From positions 31,673-95,672 of the forward strand of contig JAFIFV010000043.1 of NCBI GenBank assembly GCA_020831845.1: a stretch of DNA of 64,000 bases, given 5' to 3'. The translations under genes and the position numbers were made by a program. Origin of the DNA: Ectothiorhodospiraceae bacterium (GTDB lineage Bacteria; Pseudomonadota; Gammaproteobacteria; Nitrococcales; Aquisalimonadaceae). This document shows positions 1-8,328 of the stretch, in pieces (the first letter of the stretch is position 1; each line of letters opens with the position of its first letter). The notes beneath the pieces were generated by a model. It saw only the letters and a list, made by a program, of their open reading frames with translations, was not told where the DNA came from and searched no databases.

Positions 1-1876
1 CCAGGCCCGCACGCAGTATCGCTTGCAGATCCGCCTGGGTGGGGTCGGGGGTGGCATCAAGCATTACGCGCGAACGCAGCAGCGGGTTATCCGCCAATGC
101 CGCGGGCTGATGAAAGTCCTTCAGCGCCTGGCGTACGGCGATAGCGAAATCCGGTTCCGAGAGTACCAGTCTAAAGGTGGGCTCCACAGGGGCGTGGGTC
201 GACACCTGGGAAGGACGAGTGGCCAGCTCCCGTTCCGCCATGCTCTCGAGCCACGCCGCACCGGGTTCCAGGCGCCAGTCGCGCGCAAACAGCTGGGGGC
301 CGAGATCACCGGCCTCTTCTCCAATGGAGAAGAACCCCAGATGATTGAACATCGGCTCGAGCCGCTCGCCGTCCGGGGTCACAATGAAGGCCCATGCCAG
401 TCTGGGCGTGCCGAGCCAGTAGCGGGTGGAGAGCAGAGCCAGCAGATTGTAGGAGGTGGAGCCAGGGCCACCCCCTTCCACCGGCCAGTAACGCTGCAGT
501 AACAGCGCTTCACCCGGGCGCAGCGGCGCGTGCCGTCGCGCGTGCGCATGAGCGAGGCGCAGGGCGGGATCCAAGGCCAGATCGGTGGCTTCGAACGCCC
601 GCAGAACCAGGAGCTGTGCTACGGCCAGCAGCTTGCGATGGCGATCGCGGAATACGCTGAAGGCGTGTGGCTGCATCGCCAGCCAGTGCGCGGCCAGCGC
701 TGCGGACGGCGCACCCTCCAGCCTCCGTACGAGCCCGAGGATGGCGGGGTGATCGACTGTTTGTGCCGCCTCGATGGATGCAGCGTCCGAGAACTTCCAG
801 TCGTAGTAGGGACGCATGGAGGGAGAATGGCGGTGCAGGAACAGCAGATCAAAAAAGGCGTCCTGCTGGTCGGTGCCGGTGTTGCTGCGGAATCGCCGGA
901 TCACGGCATCCCGCACCCTGGCGTGCAGAGCGTGGTAATCCTCGGGCGCCCGCCAGCGCAGGTCGTAATCCAGCGCATCGCGGACCAGGTCGTGCGGGCA
1001 CAGCCCCCGCTCGCCGTGCTCCACCAGGGAAAGACCGCGGAGCCAGTTGAACATCGTGGGCGCGTCCTCCGGACGTTCAAGCACCTGTGCCAGCAGGGTT
1101 TCGGTGGTGAAACGGGCATGAGCGCAGATTTCCAGGGCGCGACGGTATGCCGGGCCTGGCAACTGCTGCAGCAGACGCTCCAGCAGCATGCCGATAACGG
1201 CGTGTTGTCGGCGCAGATCGAAGGCGACATTCCCCTTCTTCTGTGCCAGTACGTCGGCCGCCAGCGAGAGTGCCAGCGGGTGCCCGTAGGTGAACGAGAG
1301 CAGTTGCTGATGGTGCGCTTCGGCAACCCCCCTCAGCCGCAGGTAGCGCCTGCTTTCCTGCGAGCGAAGATTGCGCAGCGTCACGTGGCGGGAAATCTCT
1401 CCCCATGCGGAGTCTGCCAGCCATCCGGTGGACGGCGGCCCGCGCCCTGCCAGCACGGTCAGGCTGTGGCCGGGGAGTTCAGGCAGCAGGCATTCCCGCA
1501 ACCAGCTGTCCAGCGGGGCCATGTGCTCGTAGCCGTCGATCAGCAAGACCAGGTCCGGGGGAAGCCTGGCGGTCGGTCCCAGTTGCCGTTGCAGGTTTTC
1601 CGGTGTCGGATCGATATCCCGGCCGCTCAGCCACGCGACGGGCCTGCCCGCTTCCCGGGCGAGCGACTGGAAACGCTGCAGCAATGTGGTCTTGCCGATG
1701 CCCCCGGTGCCGTGCAGGTGAAGCACGGCGAAAGGTGGGTTCCCGGCCCGAAGCGCCCGCCGGAACAGGGCGATCTCTGCTCGCCGGCCCACCATCAGGC
1801 GCAGGCGGGCCGCAGCCAAACGGTCGGCCAACCGAGGAATCTGCTGTCCAGGGCAATGACGCATGAGCCTGTCCAT
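1..1876 (-). CDS. AAA/NB-type ATPase, possible transcriptional regulator, C-terminus cut by window edge
   Basis: This gene is absent from the ORF track because it has no stop inside the window. I read it by hand: the minus frame is open from 1876 to base 2, about 625 codons. The protein starts MDRLMRHCPGQQIPRL; a second Met lies at 1864 and neither has a strong ribosome site. A P-loop GTGGIGKTTLL sits near residue 60, and a Walker B-like hydrophobic strand LVLLIDGYEH follows. This is the layout of STAND/LuxR-type regulatory ATPases. The visible end (ALKDFHQPAALADNPLLRSR) resembles the region before a C-terminal helix-turn-helix-like segment in a family annotated as ATP-binding regulators; that is recollection, not a search. 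The DNA-binding end and the signal sensed cannot be judged here. No partner gene is adjacent; the next gene is on the same strand 115 bp upstream. Confidence 0.75.
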   Translation of the reverse strand, partial: MDRLMRHCPGQQIPRLADRLAAARLRLMVGRRAEIALFRRALRAGNPPFAVLHLHGTGGIGKTTLLQRFQSLAREAGRPVAWLSGRDIDPTPENLQRQLGPTARLPPDLVLLIDGYEHMAPLDSWLRECLLPELPGHSLTVLAGRGPPSTGWLADSAWGEISRHVTLRNLRSQESRRYLRLRGVAEAHHQQLLSFTYGHPLALSLAADVLAQKKGNVAFDLRRQHAVIGMLLERLLQQLPGPAYRRALEICAHARFTTETLLAQVLERPEDAPTMFNWLRGLSLVEHGERGLCPHDLVRDALDYDLRWRAPEDYHALHARVRDAVIRRFRSNTGTDQQDAFFDLLFLHRHSPSMRPYYDWKFSDAASIEAAQTVDHPAILGLVRRLEGAPSAALAAHWLAMQPHAFSVFRDRHRKLLAVAQLLVLRAFEATDLALDPALRLAHAHARRHAPLRPGEALLLQRYWPVEGGGPGSTSYNLLALLSTRYWLGTPRLAWAFIVTPDGERLEPMFNHLGFFSIGEEAGDLGPQLFARDWRLEPGAAWLESMAERELATRPSQVSTHAPVEPTFRLVLSEPDFAIAVRQALKDFHQPAALADNPLLRSRVMLDATPDPTQADLQAILRAGL

Positions 1877-1990
1877 GCACGATGAGGGCAGCGCCTTCTT
1901 GAAGAATATGCGATGCGGAGAAGAGCGCCAGCAGCAATGCTCCGCAAGGCTGTCGGGGCCGGCGACGCAGCGAAGACCCGGCGCACGTCG

Positions 1991-2731
1991 TCAGGCTGTC
2001 CGGTCTCCGTGGTCCGGTTCCAGCAGCATGCGCGTCAGTTCCTCCGGGGCCGTGACCATGGCGTCATGGCCGGTGGCGATTTCCAGCCATTCCCAGGCGT
2101 CCTGTCGGCGTACCCAATCCCACACACCCCGCAGCACCGGGTAAGGCGGCTCGGTACAGGCGATATAGCAGCGCGGCAGGCCGTTGCCCACCGGGTTTTC
2201 GATGTTCAGCGGCGAGGCATACAGACTGAACGGATGCGGCGTCAGCCGCCGGTCTACCCAGGCCTCGTCCTCCGGGTCGGTGATGGCGAATGAGCTGGCC
2301 GGCGGCGTCGGCAGGCTGAGCCCGTTGCTGGTTTTCTGTGCCAGGCGTCGGCGCTCCGCTGCCGCCTCCGGCGGCAGGATGTCGAAGGGTGCCTGGCCTG
2401 GCTGGACGATCAGTGCATCCAGATAGACCAGCCGGCGGATTCGCTCGGGCATCCGGTCCGCGACGCCGCTGATCACGATGCCGCCAAAGGAGTGGCCCAC
2501 CAGCACCACGTCCGAGAGTTCCTCGAAGGTGATGACGTTGCAGATGTCGTCGGTGAGCGTGTCCAGTGTGATGTCCGGGGAGAGCAGGTGGGAGCGCTCC
2601 CCCAGGCCGGTGCAGGTGGGCGTGAAAACGCGATGCCCGGCCTTCTGCAGTCGCTGTTCCACCCGACGCCAGCACCAGCCGCCGTGCCAGGCCCCGTGTA
2701 CCAGGACATACGTCAGACTTTCGTCCGTCAT
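1991..2731 (-). CDS. alpha/beta hydrolase, plant-esterase/hydroxynitrile lyase-like
   Basis: This is a 246-residue alpha/beta-hydrolase, the usual length for the small esterase subfamily related to plant methylesterases. The oxyanion-hole segment VHGAWHGGWCW is near residues 11-21. The nucleophile elbow GHSFGG places the catalytic Ser at 81, and the catalytic His is in ATGHDAM (His222). The acid residue is probably one of the aspartates between them. There is no signal peptide, so it should be cytoplasmic. The substrate cannot be told. It precedes the ATPase gene by about 115 bp and follows a GNAT gene by 33 bp, so a loose minus-strand operon with the acetyltransferase is possible. Confidence 0.85.
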   Translation of the reverse strand: MTDESLTYVLVHGAWHGGWCWRRVEQRLQKAGHRVFTPTCTGLGERSHLLSPDITLDTLTDDICNVITFEELSDVVLVGHSFGGIVISGVADRMPERIRRLVYLDALIVQPGQAPFDILPPEAAAERRRLAQKTSNGLSLPTPPASSFAITDPEDEAWVDRRLTPHPFSLYASPLNIENPVGNGLPRCYIACTEPPYPVLRGVWDWVRRQDAWEWLEIATGHDAMVTAPEELTRMLLEPDHGDRTA

Positions 2732-2764
2732 CCGTCTCCCCTCGAGTCGCCGTCCGGACGCCGG

Positions 2765-3253
2765 TCAGCGGACCGGCAGTTTCTTTTCCCAGAACATCGC
2801 CCTGCCCATCTGCGGGTCCAGAGCGTAGGCCTCGAAGCCGAAGGCCTGGTAAGCGCCGCGGGCGGGATGATTGTCTTCCAGCACTTCCAGGGTCAGCTTG
2901 CAGCAGCCCAGGGAGAGTGCCAGTTCCTCTGCCCGCGCCAGCAGCAGTTTCCCGACGCCCCGGCCCCGGTGGGCTTTGGTGACCACGATATCGTGAATGT
3001 TCAGCAAGGGCTTGCACGCGAAGGTGGAAAAGCCCTCCATGCAGTTGGCCAGGCCGATGAACGCGTCACCGTCGGTGGCCAGGAGGACATGGGCCGAGGA
3101 CCGTTCGCGCAGCTCGGCCACCAGGTGCTCGCGGGTGTACGCGGGCAGGTCCTGCCCGCCGCCCATCGGATCCTGCGCATACTCACGTAGCAGTTGAACC
3201 AGCGCCTGTCCATGCGTGGGGTTCGCCAGGTCCGCCCGGATGATCTTTGTCAT
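2765..3253 (-). CDS. GNAT-family N-acetyltransferase
   Basis: The protein has 162 residues, a single GNAT domain. The acetyl-CoA pyrophosphate loop reads VTKAHRGRGVGKLLL (the Q/RxxGxG/A motif), and the fold closes with a C-terminal segment GAYQAFGFEAYALDPQMGRAMFW. The acceptor is unknown; it could be a small molecule or a protein N-terminus. It lies 33 bp upstream of the hydrolase on the same strand and 37 bp from the lipoprotein gene, so the three may be co-transcribed. The start ATG at 3253 fits the family, because the first beta strand (KIIRADL) begins straight after it. Confidence 0.88.
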   Translation of the reverse strand: MTKIIRADLANPTHGQALVQLLREYAQDPMGGGQDLPAYTREHLVAELRERSSAHVLLATDGDAFIGLANCMEGFSTFACKPLLNIHDIVVTKAHRGRGVGKLLLARAEELALSLGCCKLTLEVLEDNHPARGAYQAFGFEAYALDPQMGRAMFWEKKLPVR

Positions 3254-3290
3254 GAATGCCGTGCTCCGCCTTGTTCTTGTTTGGTTCAGG

Positions 3291-3935
3291 TCAGTTGCCT
3301 GCGGGCGTCACCCCCGCGGTGTCCGGATCATAGTGGTAGCGACTGCCGTCGACGCTGAACAGCAGCTTCCCGCCCCGCCAGGCAATGGCCTGGTAACGGG
3401 TTTCCGGCGGTACCGTGTCCGCGTGCTCCGGCAGCCGCACCGGAGTGGCGTTCTCCTCCACCGTGTCGGCCAGCGCCTCGCGGTCGACCACCTCCAGCAT
3501 CCGGCCAGGGCCCGGGCTCTCCCGGAGGAAGGTGGCGTAGCGGCCGTCCTCGCTCCAGGGGCCCGGTTCTACCGTGCCGCCGTACTGGAAGGCAGCGGGG
3601 TAGGGATGGTTCTCCCCGGTTGCCAGCAGCCAGCCGGCGCCATGGGCCGCGCCCATCGTGCTGACGGCCAGCCAGGTACCATCCGGCGAGAGGGCGCCGC
3701 CGACGAAGCGCCCGCTGGCCCCGAACCAGGTATCCCCGGTGACCTGTATGTTGCCGGGAATGGCCTCCATGTCCAGCAGTACGGTTCCTTCCCCATCTCG
3801 CACGGCATGGTCCGAGATTTCCACCGATGCGCGTTCACGGGGCTGTTCGCCAGGTTGGGGGTCCGCGCAGCCGCCCAGGGCAAGCAGACAGACCATGGCC
3901 AGCAAGCGCGTCACTCTGCGATGGAAAACATGCAT
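3291..3935 (-). CDS. predicted outer-membrane or periplasmic lipoprotein, unknown function
   Basis: A 214-residue protein begins with a basic n-region, a hydrophobic core and a lipobox (LALGGC, Cys at about 23), so signal peptidase II processing is expected. The mature part is rich in Trp and Gly and has repeated strand-like patches such as GTWLAVST, GRYATFLRE and GGKLLFSVDGSRY. These look like blades of a beta-propeller or WD/TolB-like repeat, but I cannot assign a family. It is on the minus strand next to the GNAT gene. No function is proposed. Confidence 0.7.
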   Translation of the reverse strand: MHVFHRRVTRLLAMVCLLALGGCADPQPGEQPRERASVEISDHAVRDGEGTVLLDMEAIPGNIQVTGDTWFGASGRFVGGALSPDGTWLAVSTMGAAHGAGWLLATGENHPYPAAFQYGGTVEPGPWSEDGRYATFLRESPGPGRMLEVVDREALADTVEENATPVRLPEHADTVPPETRYQAIAWRGGKLLFSVDGSRYHYDPDTAGVTPAGN

Positions 3936-4075
3936 GCTGACGGTATCGTCCCCTTCACTGGAAGCGGGTCCCGCAAGACACTGTGTCAGGCTTGATCCTT
4001 CGGGGGCAACTCCGGATCCGTGGCAGGCTCCCGGGAGCGCCCGGGGCGTGGACAGCTCGCCACCGCTGCTTCGGA

Positions 4076-4106
4076 AAAAGAAAAGGGGTTCCGGCGGGAA
4101 CCCCTT
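4076..4106 (-). terminator. intrinsic terminator downstream of panB
   Basis: A perfect 10-bp inverted repeat (AAGGGGTTCC / GGAACCCCTT, 4-nt loop) lies 31 bp beyond the panB stop. On the minus strand the stem is followed by TTCTTTTTCC, giving the U-rich tract of a rho-independent terminator. Confidence 0.9.
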
Positions 4107-4136
4107 CGAGGGACTGCGTGGTCAGGAGGCGTGTAT

Positions 4137-5033
4137 CTAGCGGGCCAGCGCCACGGCCACCGGTCCGTCCACCGAGCCGCAGGTGCGGTTCAGGTGCTCG
4201 GTCAGCCGGCGGCGCTCTTCCGCCGGCAGGTCGCTGGACTGCTCGCGGCCCGGGAATACCCGCTGTTCGACATCCTGACGGTACTGCTCGGCCGCAGCGG
4301 TGATCTGCTCGGCGACGTTGGCGTAGCGCTTGGTGTGGCGCGGCTTGAAGTCGGTGTACAGCCCGAACAGATCGTGGAACACCTGAATCTCGCCGTCGCA
4401 CTCCGCACCGGCGCCGATGCCGATGGTGGGCACTTTCACGCGGCGGCTGACTTCCGCCGCCAGCGAACTGGGGACCAGCTCCAGCACAATGGCGAAGGCG
4501 CCGGCATCCGCCAGCGCCTTGGCGTCCTCGACCAGGGTCTGCGCATCTTCCAGCGCCTTGCCCTGGACGCGCGGGCCGCCCAGCGTATGGGTGGACTGCG
4601 GGGTGTAGCCCAGGTGGGCGCAGACGGGGATGCCCGCCTTGACCATGCGGCGGACGATGGGCGCCATGTCGGCCCCACCTTCCAGCTTGATGGCGCCGAC
4701 GCCGGCTTCCTGCATCAGCCGGCCGGCATTGCGAATGGCCTCGTCGCTGTTCACCTGGTAGGTGAGGAACGGCATGTCGGCAATCACCATGGCCCGGGGC
4801 GCGCCGCGGACCACCATGCGCGCATGGTAGATGATCTGCTCCAGGGTGACCGGCAGCGTGGTGTCCTGTCCCTGCACAACCATGCCTACGGTATCGCCAA
4901 CCAGCAGCACCTGAATGCCGGCCCGGTCCAGCATCTGAGCGGACGTGTAGTCATACGCCGTCAGCGCCGTGATCCGCTGCCGCTTGTGCTTCATGGCAAT
5001 CAGATCGCTGGGTGTGTAACGCTTGGTAGTCAT
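4137..5033 (-). CDS. panB: 3-methyl-2-oxobutanoate hydroxymethyltransferase (ketopantoate hydroxymethyltransferase)
   Basis: PanB transfers a hydroxymethyl group from 5,10-methylene-THF to 2-oxoisovalerate, the first committed step to pantothenate and coenzyme A. The 298-residue sequence carries family signatures: TALTAYDYTSAQMLDRAGI, LLVGDTVGMVVQG with the metal-binding Asp, HARMVVRGAPRAMVIADMPF, and GIGAGAECDGEIQVFHDLFG with the active-site Glu nearby. At 298 aa it is longer than the usual 264 or so; the extra residues are a C-terminal tail after the barrel. It stands alone: panC and panD are not in the window. It is divergent from a lysR gene across an AT-rich 112-bp intergenic and ends in a strong terminator. 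Confidence 0.95.
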   Translation of the reverse strand: MTTKRYTPSDLIAMKHKRQRITALTAYDYTSAQMLDRAGIQVLLVGDTVGMVVQGQDTTLPVTLEQIIYHARMVVRGAPRAMVIADMPFLTYQVNSDEAIRNAGRLMQEAGVGAIKLEGGADMAPIVRRMVKAGIPVCAHLGYTPQSTHTLGGPRVQGKALEDAQTLVEDAKALADAGAFAIVLELVPSSLAAEVSRRVKVPTIGIGAGAECDGEIQVFHDLFGLYTDFKPRHTKRYANVAEQITAAAEQYRQDVEQRVFPGREQSSDLPAEERRRLTEHLNRTCGSVDGPVAVALAR

Positions 5034-5096
5034 GACCGCTACTCCTCACTACTGGTGAACGGTCGGGCAAGCCTTTCATTCCTTTATTCATTAGTC

Positions 5097-5125
5097 AATT
5101 CTTAGAATTATTGAATAATTCTTAG
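5097..5125. promoter_or_regulatory. operator-like repeats between panB and lysR
   Basis: The panB-lysR intergenic is sharply AT-rich. It holds a direct repeat AATTCTTAG at 5097 and 5117, exactly 20 bp apart (two helical turns). Two overlapping palindromes lie here: AATTCTTAGAATT (5097-5109) and AATTATTGAATAATT (5106-5120). Such stacked symmetric sites between divergent genes are typical of LysR-regulator binding regions. Binding by the adjacent LysR protein is inference. Confidence 0.55.
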
Positions 5126-5145
5126 TAATTGCTTATATATTATGT

Positions 5146-6066
5146 ATGACTCTGGAAGATCTGAAAATTTTCGTGGCAGCGTGCCAGGCGGGGAGTTTGA
5201 GCGCGGTGGCCAGGGAGGCGGGATGCACGCAGTCCGCTGTCAGTCAGCACATCGGCAGGCTCGAATCTGAGCTCGGAGTGCCGCTCCTCGAGCGCCTGGC
5301 CCGGGGGGTGGAGCCCACCCCTGCCGGGCGCATACTCAGCGAACTTGCGCAGGAAGGGCTGGAGTCGATCGACTTCGGCCTTCAGCGAATCCAGGCGATG
5401 AGGGAAGGTGATGCCGGTACCCTGACCATCACCACCGGCGGCACCACGGTGCGGCATTTCTTCCGCCGGGCAGTGGTGCGTTTCCGGGAATTGCACCCGG
5501 AGGTGAACCTGCGCTTTCAGCCTGCCAGTTCCACCCGCCGCTGTTTCGAGATTCTGCGCCGTCGTCAGGCGGATCTCGCCTTCGTGAGCATGGGCAACAA
5601 CGAACGCGGTGTACGCGAACGCCCGGTCGCCGAACAGCATTTCTTCCTGATGGCGGGCAGGGATCACCCGCTGGCCGGGCGGCAGCAATTGCGGATGAAG
5701 GAGCTGGCGGGGATCCGCTACCTGGGGTTGTCGCACGGCACGTCCCACCGCGACGCGCTGGCGGCGGCGTTGGCCGAAGAGGGCCTGACGCTGCAGGCGG
5801 AAATGGAGCTGGATGATTTCGATACCGCTTGCATCTTCGTGGAATTGGGGCTGGGCCAGGCAATCTGCCCGGCCATGCAGGCGCACAATTTTTCACGCAG
5901 TTCCGCCGTGAGCGTGGTGCCCATCATGGATCTGCCGCCGGTATCCGTTGGCTGGGCTTACCGCGGCCCGGGAGCCATTACCCCGCCGGCCAGGGATTTC
6001 CTGCAAGTCTTCGAGCAGGTCCTGGCCGATATGGGGGCCATTCCCGGGCTGCGTCTGGTGTCCTGA
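5146..6066 (+). CDS. LysR-type transcriptional regulator
   Basis: This is a 306-residue LysR protein with a standard winged helix-turn-helix at residues 1-60 (MTLEDLKIFVAACQAGSLSA, then TQSAVSQHIGRLESELG). A linker helix follows, then a periplasmic-binding-protein-like effector domain from about residue 90 (GTLTITTGGTTVRHFFRRAV). The effector is unknown. The gene is transcribed away from panB and probably autoregulates through the intergenic palindromes. Whether it controls panB or the downstream, convergent aldehyde dehydrogenase is not shown. The start at 5146 puts the first helix at residue 4, as in the family. Confidence 0.9.
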   Translation: MTLEDLKIFVAACQAGSLSAVAREAGCTQSAVSQHIGRLESELGVPLLERLARGVEPTPAGRILSELAQEGLESIDFGLQRIQAMREGDAGTLTITTGGTTVRHFFRRAVVRFRELHPEVNLRFQPASSTRRCFEILRRRQADLAFVSMGNNERGVRERPVAEQHFFLMAGRDHPLAGRQQLRMKELAGIRYLGLSHGTSHRDALAAALAEEGLTLQAEMELDDFDTACIFVELGLGQAICPAMQAHNFSRSSAVSVVPIMDLPPVSVGWAYRGPGAITPPARDFLQVFEQVLADMGAIPGLRLVS

Positions 6067-6159
6067 TCTGTCTGTTTCCGGTATCGGCTGGAGCGGTATG
6101 GGAAGGCCGCCGACGGCTGGTGCGGGAGGAGGAGCCTTCGCCGCCGACGGCCGGGCGCT

Positions 6160-6431
6160 TAAGGAAGCGCTGAAGTATCCACGTTGTCGCGCTCGAGACC
6201 GGTTTTCGTTCGTGGCCATTGCCTGCGAACGCCGTCTTGCCAGTGCGCGCCGATGGCTTCGCAGAGCCCCATGCGAATCGATCAGAGGCTCCCAAAGGGT
6301 TACGGTCAGATTTTTCGCGCTGCGTTGTTGCGGCGCTTGACCGTGGAATGACCACGGCGCTGCGCACCGCGCCTTGCATCGCGAAAAATCTGACCGTAAC
6401 GCGGCAGCGTGAGTACTTCAGCGCTTCCTTA
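6160..6431. repeat. 272-bp palindromic MITE-like repeat, complete copy (copy A)
   Basis: The element is bounded by perfect 18-bp terminal inverted repeats, TAAGGAAGCGCTGAAGTA (6160-6177) and TACTTCAGCGCTTCCTTA (6414-6431). Inside lies a perfect 21-bp inverted repeat (6299-6319 with 6380-6400) enclosing a smaller hairpin, CCGTGG AATGA CCACGG. It has no convincing ORF. A second copy begins at 63767: 80 bases of the right half (6310-6389) match with one difference, and 31 bases of the left part (6188-6218) also match with one difference, while the centre differs. It fills the gap between lysR and the aldehyde dehydrogenase gene and supplies the latter's stop codon. Confidence 0.85.
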
Positions 6432-7949
6432 GAAGAACCCCAGCGCCCTGGGGCTGTAGCTCACCAGAAGATTCTTGGTCTGCTGGTAGTGCTCAAGCAT
6501 CATCTTGTGCGTCTCACGCCCGATGCCCGACTGCTTGTAGCCGCCGAATGCTGCGTGCGCCGGGTACAGGTGATAGCAGTTGGTCCACACGCGGCCGGCC
6601 TGAATGCCGCGGCCGAGACGATAGGCGGTGTTCATGTCGCGGCTCCAGACACCGGCTCCCAGGCCATAGAGCGTGTCATTGGCGAGCGCCAATGCCTCGT
6701 CCTCGTCCTTGAAGGTGGTGAGAGAAACCACGGGGCCGAAGATCTCCTCCTGGAATATGCGCATGCTGTTGTTGCCCCTGAATAGCGTCGGTTGTACGTA
6801 GTACCCGTCCGCCAGATCGCTGCCGACCGACGCCCGGGAGCCGCCGGCCAGGCACTCCGCACCTTCCTGGCGACCGATTTCCATGTAGCCGAGGATCTTT
6901 TCCAATTGCTCGGAGGATGCCTGGGCCCCGATCATCGTTTCTGTATCCAGCGGGTTGCCCTGCTTTACACGGCCAAAGCGCTCGACGACGCGACCGATGA
7001 ACTTGTCGGCAATGGATTCCTGCATCAGCGCGCGCGAGGGGCAGGTGCAGACCTCGCCCTGATTCAGGCAGGCCAGCACCACGCCCTCGATTGCCTTGTC
7101 GAGAAAATCATCGTCGTGCGCCATCACGTCTTCCATGAAGATGTTCGGCGACTTGCCGCCCAGCTCCAGGGTGACCGGGATGATGTTTTCGGCGGCATAC
7201 TGCATGATCTGGCGTCCGGTGGAGGTTTCACCGGTGAATGCAACCTTGGCGATGCGATCACTGGTTGCCAGCGGCTTGCCGGCCTCGAGGCCAAAACCGT
7301 TGATCACGTTGAGTACGCCTGGGGGCAGCAGATCCTGCACCAGTTCCAGCCAGATATGGATGGAGGCCGGTGTCTGCTCGGCGGGCTTGAGAACGATGCA
7401 GTTGCCCGCCGCGAGCGCCGGCGCCATCTTCCAGGCTGCCATCAGCAGCGGGAAGTTCCAGGGGATGATCTGCGCGACAACGCCCAGCGGTTCATGGAAG
7501 TGATAGGCGACGGTGGTTTCGTCGACCTCTCCCAGAGAGCCCTCCTGGGCGCGAATGCAGCCGGCGAAGTAGCGGAAATGGTCGATCGCCAACGGCACGT
7601 CGGCAGCGAGGGTTTCGCGTATCGGCTTGCCGTTGTCCCAGGTCTCGGCTACCGCCAGACGCTCGATATCGGCTTCCATCCGGTCAGCGATCTTCAGCAG
7701 GATATTCGAGCGTTCGGTGATCGAGGTGCGGCCCCAGGCTGTTTTCGCGGAGTGAGCGGCATCCAGCGCCCGTTCGACGTCCTGCTGGCACGAGCGTGCA
7801 ACCTCACAGAACGGCTGTCCAGTAACCGGCGTTACGTTCTCGAAATATCGACCGTTGATAGGCTCTACCCATTCACCATTGATGAAGTTGCCGTAGCGCG
7901 ACTTGAACTGAACTTTTGAATCCTGATCCCCAGGTCTCGCGTAGATCAT
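6429..7949 (-). CDS. NAD-dependent aldehyde dehydrogenase, ExaC/AcoD (acetaldehyde) type
   Basis: The protein of about 506 residues matches the group of acetaldehyde dehydrogenases linked to ethanol and acetoin catabolism. It starts MIYARPG and ends [13 protein letters not shown], both typical of that group. Cofactor and active-site signatures are [31 protein letters not shown] with the general-base Glu, and [11 protein letters not shown] with the catalytic Cys. I chose the ATG at 7949 over the GTG at 7952 because AGGAG sits 6-7 bases before it. Its stop codon TAA is formed by the last three bases of the repeat element (6429-6431). A sigma-54-like promoter and an 18-bp palindrome lie upstream, so it is probably controlled by an enhancer-binding activator that is not encoded in this window. 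No partner alcohol dehydrogenase is adjacent. Confidence 0.92.
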   Translation of the reverse strand: MIYARPGDQDSKVQFKSRYGNFINGEWVEPINGRYFENVTPVTGQPFCEVARSCQQDVERALDAAHSAKTAWGRTSITERSNILLKIADRMEADIERLAVAETWDNGKPIRETLAADVPLAIDHFRYFAGCIRAQEGSLGEVDETTVAYHFHEPLGVVAQIIPWNFPLLMAAWKMAPALAAGNCIVLKPAEQTPASIHIWLELVQDLLPPGVLNVINGFGLEAGKPLATSDRIAKVAFTGETSTGRQIMQYAAENIIPVTLELGGKSPNIFMEDVMAHDDDFLDKAIEGVVLACLNQGEVCTCPSRALMQESIADKFIGRVVERFGRVKQGNPLDTETMIGAQASSEQLEKILGYMEIGRQEGAECLAGGSRASVGSDLADGYYVQPTLFRGNNSMRIFQEEIFGPVVSLTTFKDEDEALALANDTLYGLGAGVWSRDMNTAYRLGRGIQAGRVWTNCYHLYPAHAAFGGYKQSGIGRETHKMMLEHYQQTKNLLVSYSPRALGFF

Positions 7950-8085
7950 CACATTCTCCTCGGTGTCTCGCTTGTCGCTGTTGTAGCGCCGGCTGCGGTG
8001 CCGGCGCTTTGATCATCGCGCCAGGGCTGGCCAACCGGTGTCAAAGGCGGGCCGGCTGTGCCGACGTCGATTCGCGAACATCCGA

Positions 8086-8100
8086 GCAAGAGGCGGGCCA
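8086..8100 (-). promoter_or_regulatory. sigma-54 promoter (-24/-12) for the aldehyde dehydrogenase gene
   Basis: The minus strand reads TGGCCCGCCTCTTGC, one mismatch from the consensus TGGCACGNNNNTTGC, with GG and GC ten bases apart as required. Transcription would start near 8074, giving a leader of about 125 nt before the ATG at 7949. Confidence 0.7.
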
Positions 8101-8197
8101 TATCGCTGACGCCGCGTGTCAAGGAGGTTTTCGCAGGACAGAAGATAGAGAGGGAGCGGTTCCACTGTGACGCGCACGGAACACAGTGATGGACAGG

Positions 8198-8215
8198 TGT
8201 CCCATTAATGAGACA
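8198..8215. promoter_or_regulatory. 18-bp palindrome, likely enhancer (UAS) for a sigma-54 activator
   Basis: TGTCCCATTAATGAGACA is a near-perfect palindrome about 100 bp upstream of the sigma-54-like promoter, the usual position for an enhancer-binding protein. The TGTC...GACA form resembles sites I associate with AcoR-type activators of aldehyde and acetoin genes. The activator identity is inference. Confidence 0.6.
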
Positions 8216-8328
8216 ACAAACATGGAACAGAACACATGCCGTCAGTGTGTCATCATTGGATGGTCTGCTGTTGAGGCCAGAGTGGGCGGCACTTTACAGT
8301 GTGCAATGTCCCTCTTCGATTGTATCGG

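Noticed and set aside
530-1885. 451-codon plus-strand ORF
   Set aside because: Shadow of the minus-strand ATPase, whose P-loop and continuous frame are convincing.
5978-6379. 133-codon minus-strand ORF over lysR end and the repeat
   Set aside because: It reads through the palindromic repeat, and a related peptide appears in copy B for the same reason.
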